From contig NZ_BBJF01000022.1 of NCBI RefSeq assembly GCF_000739735.1, forward strand, positions 1 to 64,000: a stretch of DNA of 64,000 nt. The letters run 5' to 3'. Every line of letters starts with the position of its first letter. Positions within the stretch are counted from its first letter, which is position 1. A program made the translations under genes and the position numbers. Positions 35,395 through 43,799 of the stretch are shown one piece after another. The DNA is from Paraburkholderia ginsengisoli NBRC 100965. Its GTDB lineage: Bacteria > Pseudomonadota > Gammaproteobacteria > Burkholderiales > Burkholderiaceae. The notes under the pieces were generated by a model. The model was not told the DNA's origin, did no database searches, and saw only the letters and a list, made by a program, of their open reading frames with translations.

Positions 35395-35708
35395 GGCAAT
35401 CTCCTTGTACAGTCTTTCGACGCGGTGTCCGGTGTTTCAGATGTTCCGTGCAAACCGCCGACGACTCGCGGACGGCGCCGGCTGCGTGGTGTACCGCAGC
35501 AAACGCGGCCCCTTGACGGCTTTTGCACCGTGTTTGTACACCGGGTGGCAGGGCGTTCGCAACCTTCATTTTGTACTGGATGGTTCATAGGCGGCAGGCG
35601 GCGCGGATCGGCGCGCTGTTTGCTGCGAGCCGCACCGCGCGAGCGTCGGGGCAACTGCCGTCACCGCCCGTACCAGCTCGCACTGCCCACGCCCGCGGAT
35701 GGCCCGTC
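35395..35708. other. Intergenic region between hppD and pcaQ
   Basis: A 314-base stretch without a credible gene. It holds the upstream region of hppD (minus strand) and the 3' flank of pcaQ. The hexamer TTGTAC occurs three times (35405-35410, 35534-35539, 35571-35576), the last two 37 bases apart. No clear promoter or terminator could be assigned. Confidence 0.6.
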
Positions 35709-36701
35709 TCAAGTCTTCGACACTCTGCTGCGGCGCCGCTTCGGCGCAACCTTAGCCTTATCCGCCGTCGCTGCCATTCGTTGCTGCGCGACCTCGCGCA
35801 CCGCCTCGATAAATGCCCGCCCCACCGGCGACGGTTGCGTGTCCGAGCGCCGGATCAAGCCGACCGGCTCGCCGGTGCCCGCGAATGGCAGCGGCAAACG
35901 CACCAGCATGCCATGCGCCAGCTCGTATTCCACCGCGCTCAGCGGCACGAACCAGACGGCGCCGTTCTCAAGCGCCAACGCGCGCCCCGTCGACACCGAC
36001 AACACCTCGACGAACGCCGACAGCGGCTGCACGCCCCACGCGCTCAACAGACTGTCCGCCGATTGCCGGATCAGCGTGCCGAACGGCGGCAGCACCACCG
36101 GATAATCCTCAAGCGACATTGCCGGCAAACCCGGACCCAGCGCCAGCGGATGCCCCGCCCGCACCACCGCGACCAGCGGCTCGGTGAACAGTTGCTCGAA
36201 ACTGAGGCCGACCATCCGCTCGGGATCGGCGAGACGTCCGATCGCAAATTCGATCGTGCCCGCTTTCAGCCGCTCGAGCAATTCGGGGTTCGCACCGGTC
36301 GCAAGACGCACGATCACGCGCGGCCAGAGCGCCGCGAACCCCTTCAGCACCGGCGGGATCAGCGCCGCGGCGACCGTAGGCAGAATGCCTATTTCCAGCG
36401 TGGCCGCCGCCGCGCCTTCCGCACGCGCCAGCAGGTCGACGCCCTGGCGCAGCGCGCTGACGCACGCGCTCGCATGCGGCATGAAGAGCTGGCCCTCGCG
36501 GGTCGGCACCGCCCCGTGGCGGCCGCGCTCGAACAGCTTCACGCCGAGAATCGCTTCGAGTTCGGCGACTGTTTTGGAGACGGCGGGCTGGGTGATTGAC
36601 AGGCTGTCGGCGGCTCGCTGGACGCTGCCGAACTGGGCGACGGCCAGGAAACACTGGAGATGACGGAATTTGACGCGGCTGTCCGCGAGGCTGCGTTGCA
36701 T
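35709..36701 (-). CDS. pcaQ: LysR family activator PcaQ
   Basis: A 330-residue LysR regulator matching PcaQ, the activator of protocatechuate genes that responds to beta-carboxymuconate-type intermediates. The N-terminal helix-turn-helix reads FRHLQCFLAVAQFGSVQRAADSLSITQPAVSKTVAELE. The effector domain starts near residue 95 (TLEIGILPTVAAALIPPVLKGFAA). A basic tail (KVAPKRRRSRVSK) ends the protein. It diverges from pcaHG across 108 bases containing a clear dyad, the standard PcaQ arrangement. Confidence 0.9.
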   Translation of the reverse strand: MQRSLADSRVKFRHLQCFLAVAQFGSVQRAADSLSITQPAVSKTVAELEAILGVKLFERGRHGAVPTREGQLFMPHASACVSALRQGVDLLARAEGAAAATLEIGILPTVAAALIPPVLKGFAALWPRVIVRLATGANPELLERLKAGTIEFAIGRLADPERMVGLSFEQLFTEPLVAVVRAGHPLALGPGLPAMSLEDYPVVLPPFGTLIRQSADSLLSAWGVQPLSAFVEVLSVSTGRALALENGAVWFVPLSAVEYELAHGMLVRLPLPFAGTGEPVGLIRRSDTQPSPVGRAFIEAVREVAQQRMAATADKAKVAPKRRRSRVSKT

Positions 36702-36742
36702 AACGGAAGGTTATACGAAAAGGGCGAAAACGTCATTTTGCA

Positions 36743-36757
36743 TAACCGCTTCGGTTA
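36743..36757. promoter_or_regulatory. Dyad in the pcaQ-pcaH intergenic region
   Basis: TAACCG and CGGTTA are perfect 6-base arms around CTT. The site resembles the ATAACC/GGTTA dyad reported for PcaQ in rhizobia and sits between the divergent pcaQ and pcaH starts, about 52 bases before pcaH. A role as the PcaQ operator is inference. Confidence 0.55.
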
Positions 36758-36809
36758 GATAAAGTCGCTTCATAACGTCGCACCCCACAATTCCTCGAAG
36801 GAGACACTG

Positions 36810-37514
36810 ATGGAAGATTCCCTTCTTACCCCGCGGGACTTCGCGTCCCACCCGTCGTACGTCTATCCCGGTTACGGTTCCTCGGTCAAACGCGGCCCGA
36901 CGCGTCCGCTGATCCCGCTGAAGGAAAAACTGCGCGACCAGCGCGTGCCGGTCTACGGTACGGAAGACCTCGGCGCGCTCGATCACGATCTGACGCGCAA
37001 CGCGGCGCGCAACGGCGAGCCGCTCGGCGAGCGCATCGTCGTGACAGGCCGGGTGCTCGACGAAGGCGGCCGTCCGGTGCGCAATACGCTGGTCGAAATT
37101 TGGCAGGCCAACGCCGCCGGCCGCTATGTGCACAAGGCCGACCAGCACGACGCGCCGCTCGACCCGAACTTCCTCGGCGCAGGTCGCTGCATCACCGACA
37201 ACGAAGGCCGCTACCGTTTCCTGACGATCAAGCCGGGCGCGTATCCGTGGGGCAATCACCCGAACGCCTGGCGTCCGCAGCACATCCACTTCTCGCTGTT
37301 CGGCGACCACTTCGGCTCGCGTCTCGTTACGCAGATGTACTTCCCCGGCGACCCACTGCTTGCCTTCGACCCGATTTACCAAGGCACGCCGGAGCATGCA
37401 CGCGAACGCATGATCTCGAGCTTCTCGCTCGACACGACGCAAGAGGCCTATGCACTCGGCTACGATTTCGACATCGTGCTGCGCGGCCCCAACGAAACCC
37501 CGATGGAGCGCTAA
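36810..37514 (+). CDS. pcaH: Protocatechuate 3,4-dioxygenase beta subunit
   Basis: A 234-residue subunit carrying the Fe(III) site of intradiol protocatechuate 3,4-dioxygenase, which opens protocatechuate to beta-carboxy-cis,cis-muconate. Ligand regions are visible: the first tyrosine in NAAGRYVH, the second in GAYPWGNHPNAWRPQHIHFS, which also gives the two histidines. The N-terminal block RDFASHPSYVYPGYGSSVKRGPT is typical of PcaH. An AGGAGA ribosome binding site fixes the start. It lies three bases before pcaG. Other pca genes (B, C, D, IJ) are not in the window. Confidence 0.95.
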   Translation: MEDSLLTPRDFASHPSYVYPGYGSSVKRGPTRPLIPLKEKLRDQRVPVYGTEDLGALDHDLTRNAARNGEPLGERIVVTGRVLDEGGRPVRNTLVEIWQANAAGRYVHKADQHDAPLDPNFLGAGRCITDNEGRYRFLTIKPGAYPWGNHPNAWRPQHIHFSLFGDHFGSRLVTQMYFPGDPLLAFDPIYQGTPEHARERMISSFSLDTTQEAYALGYDFDIVLRGPNETPMER

Positions 37515-37517
37515 GCC

Positions 37518-38105
37518 ATGACCACTCTGAAGCAAACGCCTTCGCAAACCGTTGGACCTTACTTCGCCTACGGTCTGTGCCCGCAGCAATACGACTTCGA
37601 CTACAAGAGCCTGTTCACGCACGTTCTGGCCGACCGCGAAGCGGCCGGCGAGCACATCACGATCGTCGGTCAGGTGTTCGACGGCGACGGCAAGGTGGTC
37701 GGCGATGCCATGGTCGAGATGTCGCAAGTGGACTCGAATGGCCGCTATCCGGAGTCGCGCGAGGAAATCCTCAAGACCGGCTTTCACGGCTTTGCGCGCG
37801 TCGGCACCGGCACGGACCCGCACAAGCGCTTTATCGTGGAAACGGTCAAGCCGGGGCGCGCGAGCCCAGATGAAGCGCCGCACGTGAACGTGATCCTGAC
37901 GATGCGCGGCATGCTGCTGCACACCTTCACGCGCATCTATTTCGAAGACGAAGCGCAGGCGAATGACAGCGATGCCGTGCTGGCAACCGTGCCGGCCGAT
38001 CGCCGTGGCACGCTGATCGCGCGTCGCGAGCCGAATAGCGCGAACGTGTACCGCTTCGACATCCACGTTCAGGGCGACAAGGAAACGGTGTTTTTCGACC
38101 TGTGA
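37518..38105 (+). CDS. pcaG: Protocatechuate 3,4-dioxygenase alpha subunit
   Basis: A 195-residue alpha subunit. It opens with LKQTPSQTVGPYFAYGL, the PcaG signature that shapes the active site entrance. A central intradiol block follows (GQVFDGDGKVVGDAMVEMSQVDSNGRY), then DEAPHVNVILTMRGMLLHTFTRIYFEDE. Alpha subunits have no iron; they pair with PcaH in an alpha-beta protomer. It is co-transcribed with pcaH and followed about 125 bases later by an intrinsic terminator. Confidence 0.95.
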   Translation: MTTLKQTPSQTVGPYFAYGLCPQQYDFDYKSLFTHVLADREAAGEHITIVGQVFDGDGKVVGDAMVEMSQVDSNGRYPESREEILKTGFHGFARVGTGTDPHKRFIVETVKPGRASPDEAPHVNVILTMRGMLLHTFTRIYFEDEAQANDSDAVLATVPADRRGTLIARREPNSANVYRFDIHVQGDKETVFFDL

Positions 38106-38229
38106 TGCTGGATGCGAAGCAAGCTGTGGAAGCCGGCTGTGAAGCGCATGTTTAACACTTTCATATAGCTTTCACATACACTGCGCATGATCCGTCTAGC
38201 GACTGGATCGCGAAACTCCAGGTAGTTGA

Positions 38230-38254
38230 GCCCGCCTCGCGCGGGCTTTTTTTT
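38230..38254 (+). terminator. Intrinsic terminator after pcaHG
   Basis: GCCCGC and GCGGGC form a 6-bp GC stem with a five-base loop, followed by a run of eight T. It ends the pcaHG transcript and lies just before the convergent endopeptidase gene. Confidence 0.85.
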
Positions 38255-38282
38255 GCTTATTTCGTGGCCGCTGAAGAGCGGT

Positions 38283-39506
38283 TCACTTCAGCGAGCAGTG
38301 CAGCCAGCGGCTGATTCTGGCCACGTCGGCCATGTGATCGTGCGGACCGGGCGCGCCCAGCACGATGGTATCGACAGGCCGGCCGTGCACCATCATCCGC
38401 ACGACGACGCAATGTCCCGCCTCGTTGATGAAACCCGTCTTCTGCAGAACGATCGAGCGGTCGCCGCCTCTCACCAGCGCATTCGAGTTGTGATAACTCA
38501 GTTGGGCCCGGCCGTCGCCAGGGAAAACGATTTGTGCGCGATCCGTTGAATAAGCGCGAATCAGCGGATAGCGGCTGGCTGCCTCGACGAGCCGCGACAA
38601 GTCCCGCGCAGTCGACACGTTCTGCGGCGACAAACCCGTGCCGTTGACGAACGACGTATGCGACATGCCGAGCGCGCGCGCCTTCGCGTTCATCGCAGCG
38701 ACAAAACCTGGCCGGCCACCGGTGTAGTCGCGGCTGAGCGCGGCGGCCGCCCGGTTCTCCGACGACATCAGCGCAATGTGCAGCATGTCGTCGCGCGACA
38801 GTCGCGAGCCGACGCTCAAACGCGAGCCGGTGAACTTGTCGAAATCCTGATCCTGCACCGTGACGTCAAGCGGCTTGTTTAGTGCGTGCTTTGCATCGAG
38901 CGATACGACCGCGGTCATCAGTTTGGATACCGAAGCAATTGGCATCACCTGGTCGGCCTGCTTTTCGGTGAGTACCGTGTGCGTGCGTTCATCGACGACA
39001 TACACGGCCCTCGCACGAAGCAGTGCGCGTGATCTGGGCGTATAGCCACAGCGAGCCAACAGACGCGGCCCGGCGTGCGCGGACGCGCGCAACGCCGGCG
39101 AGTGTCCGGCGTTGCGCTGCGTCGCCAACATGGGGGAACGCTTCGCGTCTCGTGGCACTCTCGCTTTCGTATTGTCTTTCGCGTTGCGTGCAGCCTGCCT
39201 GCGATGTCTGGATGAGAGCTTGCTGAAATGCATGGGCCGCTCGACGCACGCCATGTGCTTGCGTTTGCGTGCGACGCGGCGCCGGGCTTTGCCGGTGGCC
39301 GGCTTTTTCGCTATGGACGTGTGCGGCGCGGACGGCGTAACTCGTCGGTTCACGCGGGCGGCCGAATACCTTGCGGGCTCATGGGCCGCGCCGAACGACC
39401 AGCCGATATTCAGCCACAGCAGGCCGAACACCACGGCATAGCGCAGACACGCAAGAAAAGGATAAGCAGGGAGTGCAGATGAAAATGTTCGACGACCGTA
39501 CGGCAT
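38283..39506 (-). CDS. pbpG: D-alanyl-D-alanine endopeptidase (PBP7/8 type)
   Basis: A 407-residue low-molecular-weight penicillin-binding protein. The serine active site SVSK is at residues 192-195 (in MPIASVSKLMTAVVSLDA), the SxN motif is SSEN and the third box is KTGF, the usual order for PbpG. It cuts peptidoglycan cross-links in the periplasm. A hydrophobic signal or anchor sits near residues 15-35. It is followed by about 130 residues of Arg/Lys-rich sequence with no known fold, much longer than in E. coli PBP7. I chose the ATG at 39506 with a GGAAG ribosome binding site; a GTG at 39551 would add 15 residues. Confidence 0.88.
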   Translation of the reverse strand: MPYGRRTFSSALPAYPFLACLRYAVVFGLLWLNIGWSFGAAHEPARYSAARVNRRVTPSAPHTSIAKKPATGKARRRVARKRKHMACVERPMHFSKLSSRHRRQAARNAKDNTKARVPRDAKRSPMLATQRNAGHSPALRASAHAGPRLLARCGYTPRSRALLRARAVYVVDERTHTVLTEKQADQVMPIASVSKLMTAVVSLDAKHALNKPLDVTVQDQDFDKFTGSRLSVGSRLSRDDMLHIALMSSENRAAAALSRDYTGGRPGFVAAMNAKARALGMSHTSFVNGTGLSPQNVSTARDLSRLVEAASRYPLIRAYSTDRAQIVFPGDGRAQLSYHNSNALVRGGDRSIVLQKTGFINEAGHCVVVRMMVHGRPVDTIVLGAPGPHDHMADVARISRWLHCSLK

Positions 39507-39656
39507 GCAGCTTCCAGTTCTGTGCCGCGTGAGTCCGAATGGAAAGGTCACGGAAGCGGCAACGACCCGCCGATGTTAAGGCAGATCGCACATGCTATCA
39601 ACGGCCAAGGCACACACTGTCCACTGGATAGACGGCACGCGCGCATCAAAAAGCGG

Positions 39657-39887
39657 TTAGCAGCGGAAGTGATCGATGTTCTGTCCGGCGTAAATCGCGC
39701 GTGCGCGCCAGTCCGGTTTGTCGCCGTGACCGTCCCATGTACGGCGATAGGCATCGCTATACTTCACCGGCAGAACTGCGTTCGCGTCGGCTTCGAGCGA
39801 GTCGGCGAGCGCTTCCATCGCAATGCTGTATTCGTCTATGCACCGGCGTATCCGGGCGATCAGGCGTTGTTCTTCTCGCTCTTTCAT
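39657..39887 (-). CDS. Short H-NS-like protein
   Basis: A 76-residue protein. The C-terminal half (VKYSDAYRRTWDGHGDKPDW, then RARAIYAGQNIDHFRC) resembles the H-NS family DNA-binding domain, which has the form YRD-x-TW-(S/T)GRGRxPxW. The AT-hook-like core RGR is HGD here. The N-terminal 35 residues are helical and charged, too short for the full H-NS dimerisation region. It may be a truncated modulator of full-size H-NS, or a degenerate copy. No strong ribosome binding site is seen. The neighbours give no functional clue. Confidence 0.55.
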   Translation of the reverse strand: MKEREEQRLIARIRRCIDEYSIAMEALADSLEADANAVLPVKYSDAYRRTWDGHGDKPDWRARAIYAGQNIDHFRC

Positions 39888-40322
39888 AACGTACCGATGT
39901 CGCTGCTAACCATGCTCGCGTTAAACAGATACACACTCCGCGAAACAACGCGAGCCAATGCGTGATTCAGATGAACAGAGTGCAATTCGAATCCACGACA
40001 ATTGTCCCGATGCGTGAAAGCCACATCGGGAAGTCATGCCTTTAAATCCTGGATGAAAGAGAATTTTTCGGTGAACGGTTCGAATTGCGCCCGTGTGTCG
40101 CTCCAGTGTTGTGAAGGAAGGAGCGTCAGCGTATTGAAGCCGATTCCAGCATCCGATTTATCTGGCTTGCCGCGACGAAGGACTTATACGCGTACCGCGC
40201 ATTTCTTTTCCTAGTCTTGTATCGAGCTGTCTGCCGAGGCCGAAATACAAGCTCGCCAGAGACCAACCAACGCGTGTCGTGCTATGTTTCACCGATTAAT
40301 ACCGCGCACAGGAGACCCGACC
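39888..40322. other. Intergenic region without a gene
   Basis: A 435-base gap between the H-NS-like gene and the LysE gene. Base composition is lower in GC than the flanks and open frames are short with no recognisable pattern. No terminator, tRNA or dyad of note was found. Confidence 0.55.
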
Positions 40323-40958
40323 ATGCCCGCCTCAACCGCCATCCTCACGATTTTGGCCGCGCTGCTGCTCGGCGCCATGAGCCCGGGGCCGAGCTTCGTC
40401 ATCGTCGCTCGCAATGCGATCGGGCTGTCGCGCAGCGACGGTCTCGCGACGGCGCTCGGCATGGGTATCGGCGGCGTGTTTTTCAGCGGCATTGCGTTGC
40501 TCGGCCTCTACACGTTGCTGGCCACTGTCGAATGGCTCTATGTCGGCCTGAAGGTCGCCGGTGGCGTCTATCTGATCTACCTCGCGTCGAAAATCTGGCG
40601 CGGCGCGGCTAAACCGCTCGCGTTCGACGCGGCGCAAGCCGCCTCCACCAATCCGCGGAAATCTTTCTGGATCGGCCTGAGCACGCAACTCAGCAATCCG
40701 AAAACGGCCGTCTACTACGGCAGTATTTTCGCGGCGCTGCTGCCGCAGCATCCGCCTCTGTGGTGCTACTTCGCGCTGCCGCCCGCGATCTTCGCGATCG
40801 AGGCCGGCTGGTACACGATCGTCGCGCTGTGCTTTTCCAGCAAGCGACCGCGCGAAGTCTATTTGCAGTGGAAGGCCTGGATCGATCGTGTCGCCGCGAG
40901 TGCCGTGGCCGCGCTCGGACTGCGCCTGATTCTGAACGCACATAAGGTCGGCATCTGA
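40323..40958 (+). CDS. LysE family amino acid exporter
   Basis: A 211-residue inner-membrane exporter of the LysE/RhtB family. The N-terminal signature LGAMSPGPSFVIVARNAIGLSR contains the invariant SPGP, and about six hydrophobic spans follow, with NPKTAVYYGSIFAALLP near residue 125. Members export lysine, arginine, threonine or homoserine; the substrate cannot be told here. The ATG at 40323 follows CAGGAGACC. It stands alone between two intergenic stretches. Confidence 0.9.
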   Translation: MPASTAILTILAALLLGAMSPGPSFVIVARNAIGLSRSDGLATALGMGIGGVFFSGIALLGLYTLLATVEWLYVGLKVAGGVYLIYLASKIWRGAAKPLAFDAAQAASTNPRKSFWIGLSTQLSNPKTAVYYGSIFAALLPQHPPLWCYFALPPAIFAIEAGWYTIVALCFSSKRPREVYLQWKAWIDRVAASAVAALGLRLILNAHKVGI

Positions 40959-41107
40959 CGAGGCCTTCGTCGCGCTGCTACGCTAATGGCTCGAACCGTC
41001 ATGCCGCCTCGATCGACGCGGCATGACGGGGACGCAGCAGGACCTTGCCGCCAGCCGCCCCTCGCTAGCAATTTCCCTCTTCCACCAAAACAGTTACAAG
41101 TTATGTG

Positions 41108-41135
41108 TTGACGCCGATATGCCTCGGCGGTTAAT
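41108..41135 (+). promoter_or_regulatory. Putative promoter of cspA
   Basis: TTGACG (41108-41113), a 16-base spacer and GTTAAT (41130-41135) would start transcription near 41142 and give a leader of about 130 bases. Long leaders are typical of cold-induced csp messages, whose structure controls translation. The rest of 40959-41275 holds no gene. Confidence 0.45.
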
Positions 41136-41275
41136 GTGGCACCCGAAGTTCAAGAAGTTCGATTGCTGTTCATCAATGTCTCGCTCCTCAGCGGTATTCG
41201 TTGTCCTCTCCCTCCTTGACGCTTCACGCGCTCTTCACCAGAGCAAATTTTTTTATTTTTTCCCAAGGATTCGTT

Positions 41276-41479
41276 ATGGATACCGGTATCGTTAAGTGGT
41301 TCAACGACAGCAAAGGCTTTGGCTTCATCACCCCGGACAAGGGCGGCGACGACCTGTTCGCGCACTTCTCGGAAATTCGCAGCGACGGCTTCAAGACGCT
41401 GGCTGAAAATCAGAAGGTGAGCTTCGAAACGAAGCAAGGCCCGAAGGGTCTGCAAGCGGCTAACATCACGCCGCTGTAA
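41276..41479 (+). CDS. cspA: Cold shock protein CspA family
   Basis: A 67-residue single cold-shock domain. The RNA-binding motifs KGFGFITP (RNP1) and DLFAHFS (RNP2) are intact and the length is standard. It acts as an RNA chaperone in the cytoplasm. The ATG at 41276 follows AAGGATT; an upstream open extension in the leader is not protein-like. Cold induction or growth-phase expression is likely from the long leader. Confidence 0.95.
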   Translation: MDTGIVKWFNDSKGFGFITPDKGGDDLFAHFSEIRSDGFKTLAENQKVSFETKQGPKGLQAANITPL

Positions 41480-41771
41480 GTTTGAAGGGCTCGGTGTCCG
41501 GCAACGGACATCGGGCTGCAGCGACACCCTCGCGGAGCATTTGTCTCCCACAGTTGGCGCGATCGCTTTTTTAGCTGCGTTTATCAAGCGGCTTGCCTAA
41601 GCGCCAAACGCCTCGTTGCCCCTCATTCTCCCCTCCGGCTTCAACGCCCTTTTTTCGCTTCTCCGACTGCGTCAGAATTCGGCCCGCAATGGCTTCGAAT
41701 CGGCTCGTCCGCGCAACTCGTCTTTCGGGTTCGTACGGCCGGCGCGCACTCGAACATTATTAAAATATAAA

Positions 41772-41996
41772 ATGCAAAACCAACATATTCATCATTACAA
41801 CGGCTATGCCGTCCAACCCTCGGCGCATCGTTTGCCCGACGGTAGCTTTTCATCCAACCTGTTGCTCGAACGTGCCGACAGCGCGCGTACCGAAGGGCGC
41901 TACCAGTTCTATTCGCTCGACTATTTCACGAACGAAGAACAGGCTTTGCAGCACTCGGCACGCTGGGCACATCATTGGGTCGACACGCGCGGCTGA
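41772..41996 (+). CDS. Small conserved-looking hypothetical protein
   Basis: A 74-residue protein starting MQNQHIHHYNGYAVQPSAH, with a central RADSARTEGRYQFYSLDYF and ending in ALQHSARWAHHWVDTRG. It has no membrane span. I do not recognise a named family; the pattern (a sheet-forming body, then an amphipathic helix with HSARWAHHW) looks like a folded protein. An AT-rich run (TTATTAAAATATAAA) directly precedes the ATG and could be its promoter, with little room for a leader. It follows cspA on the same strand after about 290 bases and is convergent with the acyl-CoA synthetase. Confidence 0.65.
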   Translation: MQNQHIHHYNGYAVQPSAHRLPDGSFSSNLLLERADSARTEGRYQFYSLDYFTNEEQALQHSARWAHHWVDTRG

Positions 41997-42009
41997 CCGC
42001 GCGATCGCG

Positions 42010-43641
42010 CTATTCGCCGGTCTCCGCCTTGACCCGCGCGCGCAATTCGAACTTCTGGATTTTCCCCGTCGATGTTTTCGGCAACTCGCCGAAGCGCACT
42101 GCTTTCGGCAGCTTGTAGCTGGCGAGAAACAACCGGCAGTGCGCGATGATCTCCTCCTCGGTCACCTGAGCGCCCTCCTTGAGCTCGACGAAGGCGCACG
42201 GCACCTCTCCCCACTTCGGATCGGCCATCGCCACCACGGCGGCAACCGATACCGCCGGGTGGCGGTACAGCGTGTCCTCGACCTCGATGCTCGAGATATT
42301 CTCCCCGCCTGAAATGATGATGTCCTTGCTGCGATCGCGAATGCGGATATAGCCGTCGGGCATCCGCACCCCGAGATCGCCGGTATGGAACCAGCCGCCG
42401 CGGAACGTCGCTTCGGTCGCGCGCTCGTTCTTCAGATAGCCCTTCATGCAGATATTGCCGCGAAACATGATCTCGCCGATCGTTTCACCGTCGCCGGGCA
42501 CCGGTTCGAGCGTGTCCGGATCGAGCACGGTCACCGCCGCCTGCAAGTGATAGCGCACGCCTTGGCGCGCGTTCAGTTCGGCGCGGGCGCTATCGTCGAG
42601 CGTCTCCCACGCGTCCTGCTTCGCACAGACCGCGGCCGGCCCGTAGGTTTCGGTCAGCCCGTACACGTGCGTCAGGTCGAAGCCGATCTCCTTCATCTTC
42701 GCGATCACCGCCGGCGCGGGCGCCGCGCCCGCCACCATTGTCGACACGCGATGCGTGATGCCCTCGCGCCATTCGGCTGGCGCGTTGGCGAGCGCACTCT
42801 GCACGATCGGCGCGCCGCAATAATGGGTGATGCCCTCGTGGCGAATCAGCTCGAACACCGTCTTCGCGTCGAATTTGCGCAGGCAGACGTTGACGCCCGC
42901 GCGCGCGGCGACGGTCCACGGGAAGCACCAGCCGTTGCAGTGGAACATAGGCAGCGTCCACAGATAGACCGCGTGCTTCGGCATGTCCCATTCGAGGATA
43001 TTGCTAAGCGCGTTCAGGTACGCGCCACGGTGATGGTAGACCACGCCCTTCGGATCGCCGGTCGTGCCCGACGTGTAGTTCAGCGCGATGGCGTCCCATT
43101 CGTCGGCGGGCTGGGTCCACGCGAAAGCCGGGTCGCCGGATTGCAGGAACGCTTCGTAGTCCGTCGCGCGGGTGAATTGCGCGGCGTCGGCGGGCATCGC
43201 ATCGGCGACGCTGATCACGCGCAATGCCGGGAATTCCAGCGTAGCGCGGCGCGCGAGTTCGCCGTACTCGGTGTCGACGATCAGCGCCTTGGCCTCGCCA
43301 TGCCGCAGCATGAACAGCAGCGACGACACGTCGAGCCGCGTATTGAGCGTGTTGAGCACGGCGCCGGCCATCGGCACGCCAAAGTGCGCCTCCACCATCG
43401 GCGGAATGTTGGGCAGCAAGGCGGCGACCGTATCGCCGCGTTCGATACCGGCCTGCCGTAGCGCGCTGGCGAGTCGCCGCGCGCGCTCGTAGGTCTCGCG
43501 CCAACTGCGGCGAATCTCCCCATGGACGACCGCCGGCCGGTCCCCGTAGACTTCCGCTGCGCGCACGATGAAATCGATGGGCGTCAGCGGGACATAATTG
43601 GCCTCGCGCTGCTCAAGACCTTCTTCGAACATGTGCTTCAT
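42010..43641 (-). CDS. AMP-dependent acyl-CoA synthetase
   Basis: A 543-residue member of the ANL superfamily that activates a fatty or aryl acid with ATP and CoA. The P-loop-like motif is YTSGTTGDPKGV, the A5 block is YGLTETYGP, and the A8 hinge region is GWFHTGDLGVRMPDGYIRIRDRSKDIIISGGENIS. The C-terminal catalytic lysine lies in KTSTGKIQKFELR. It most resembles the medium-chain (AlkK-like) branch. It is divergent from a Crp/Fnr-type regulator, with a perfect dyad in between, suggesting control by that regulator. The exact acid is not known. Confidence 0.92.
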   Translation of the reverse strand: MKHMFEEGLEQREANYVPLTPIDFIVRAAEVYGDRPAVVHGEIRRSWRETYERARRLASALRQAGIERGDTVAALLPNIPPMVEAHFGVPMAGAVLNTLNTRLDVSSLLFMLRHGEAKALIVDTEYGELARRATLEFPALRVISVADAMPADAAQFTRATDYEAFLQSGDPAFAWTQPADEWDAIALNYTSGTTGDPKGVVYHHRGAYLNALSNILEWDMPKHAVYLWTLPMFHCNGWCFPWTVAARAGVNVCLRKFDAKTVFELIRHEGITHYCGAPIVQSALANAPAEWREGITHRVSTMVAGAAPAPAVIAKMKEIGFDLTHVYGLTETYGPAAVCAKQDAWETLDDSARAELNARQGVRYHLQAAVTVLDPDTLEPVPGDGETIGEIMFRGNICMKGYLKNERATEATFRGGWFHTGDLGVRMPDGYIRIRDRSKDIIISGGENISSIEVEDTLYRHPAVSVAAVVAMADPKWGEVPCAFVELKEGAQVTEEEIIAHCRLFLASYKLPKAVRFGELPKTSTGKIQKFELRARVKAETGE

Positions 43642-43722
43642 TGCATCGTCTCCTGAGGCGCGGGTGGCGCCGCTAATTCTTCTGATTGGTAAGCTAGCCT
43701 AGCAAGTGCCATGGTGAACTGT

Positions 43723-43740
43723 CTGTCATTCAAATGACAG
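43723..43740. promoter_or_regulatory. Perfect dyad with Crp/Fnr geometry
   Basis: CTGTCATT and AATGACAG are perfect 8-base arms around CA. The inner form TGTCA-N6-TGACA has exactly the spacing of a Crp site (TGTGA-N6-TCACA) with one changed base per half. It lies between the divergent acyl-CoA synthetase and Crp/Fnr genes, 60 bases before the regulator start. It is probably the regulator's own operator. Confidence 0.6.
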
Positions 43741-43799
43741 AGTAGTCCGGCTGTGGCTTTCCCGAACCCACTTCAGCAGGACCCGCTCTTAAGCCGCTT

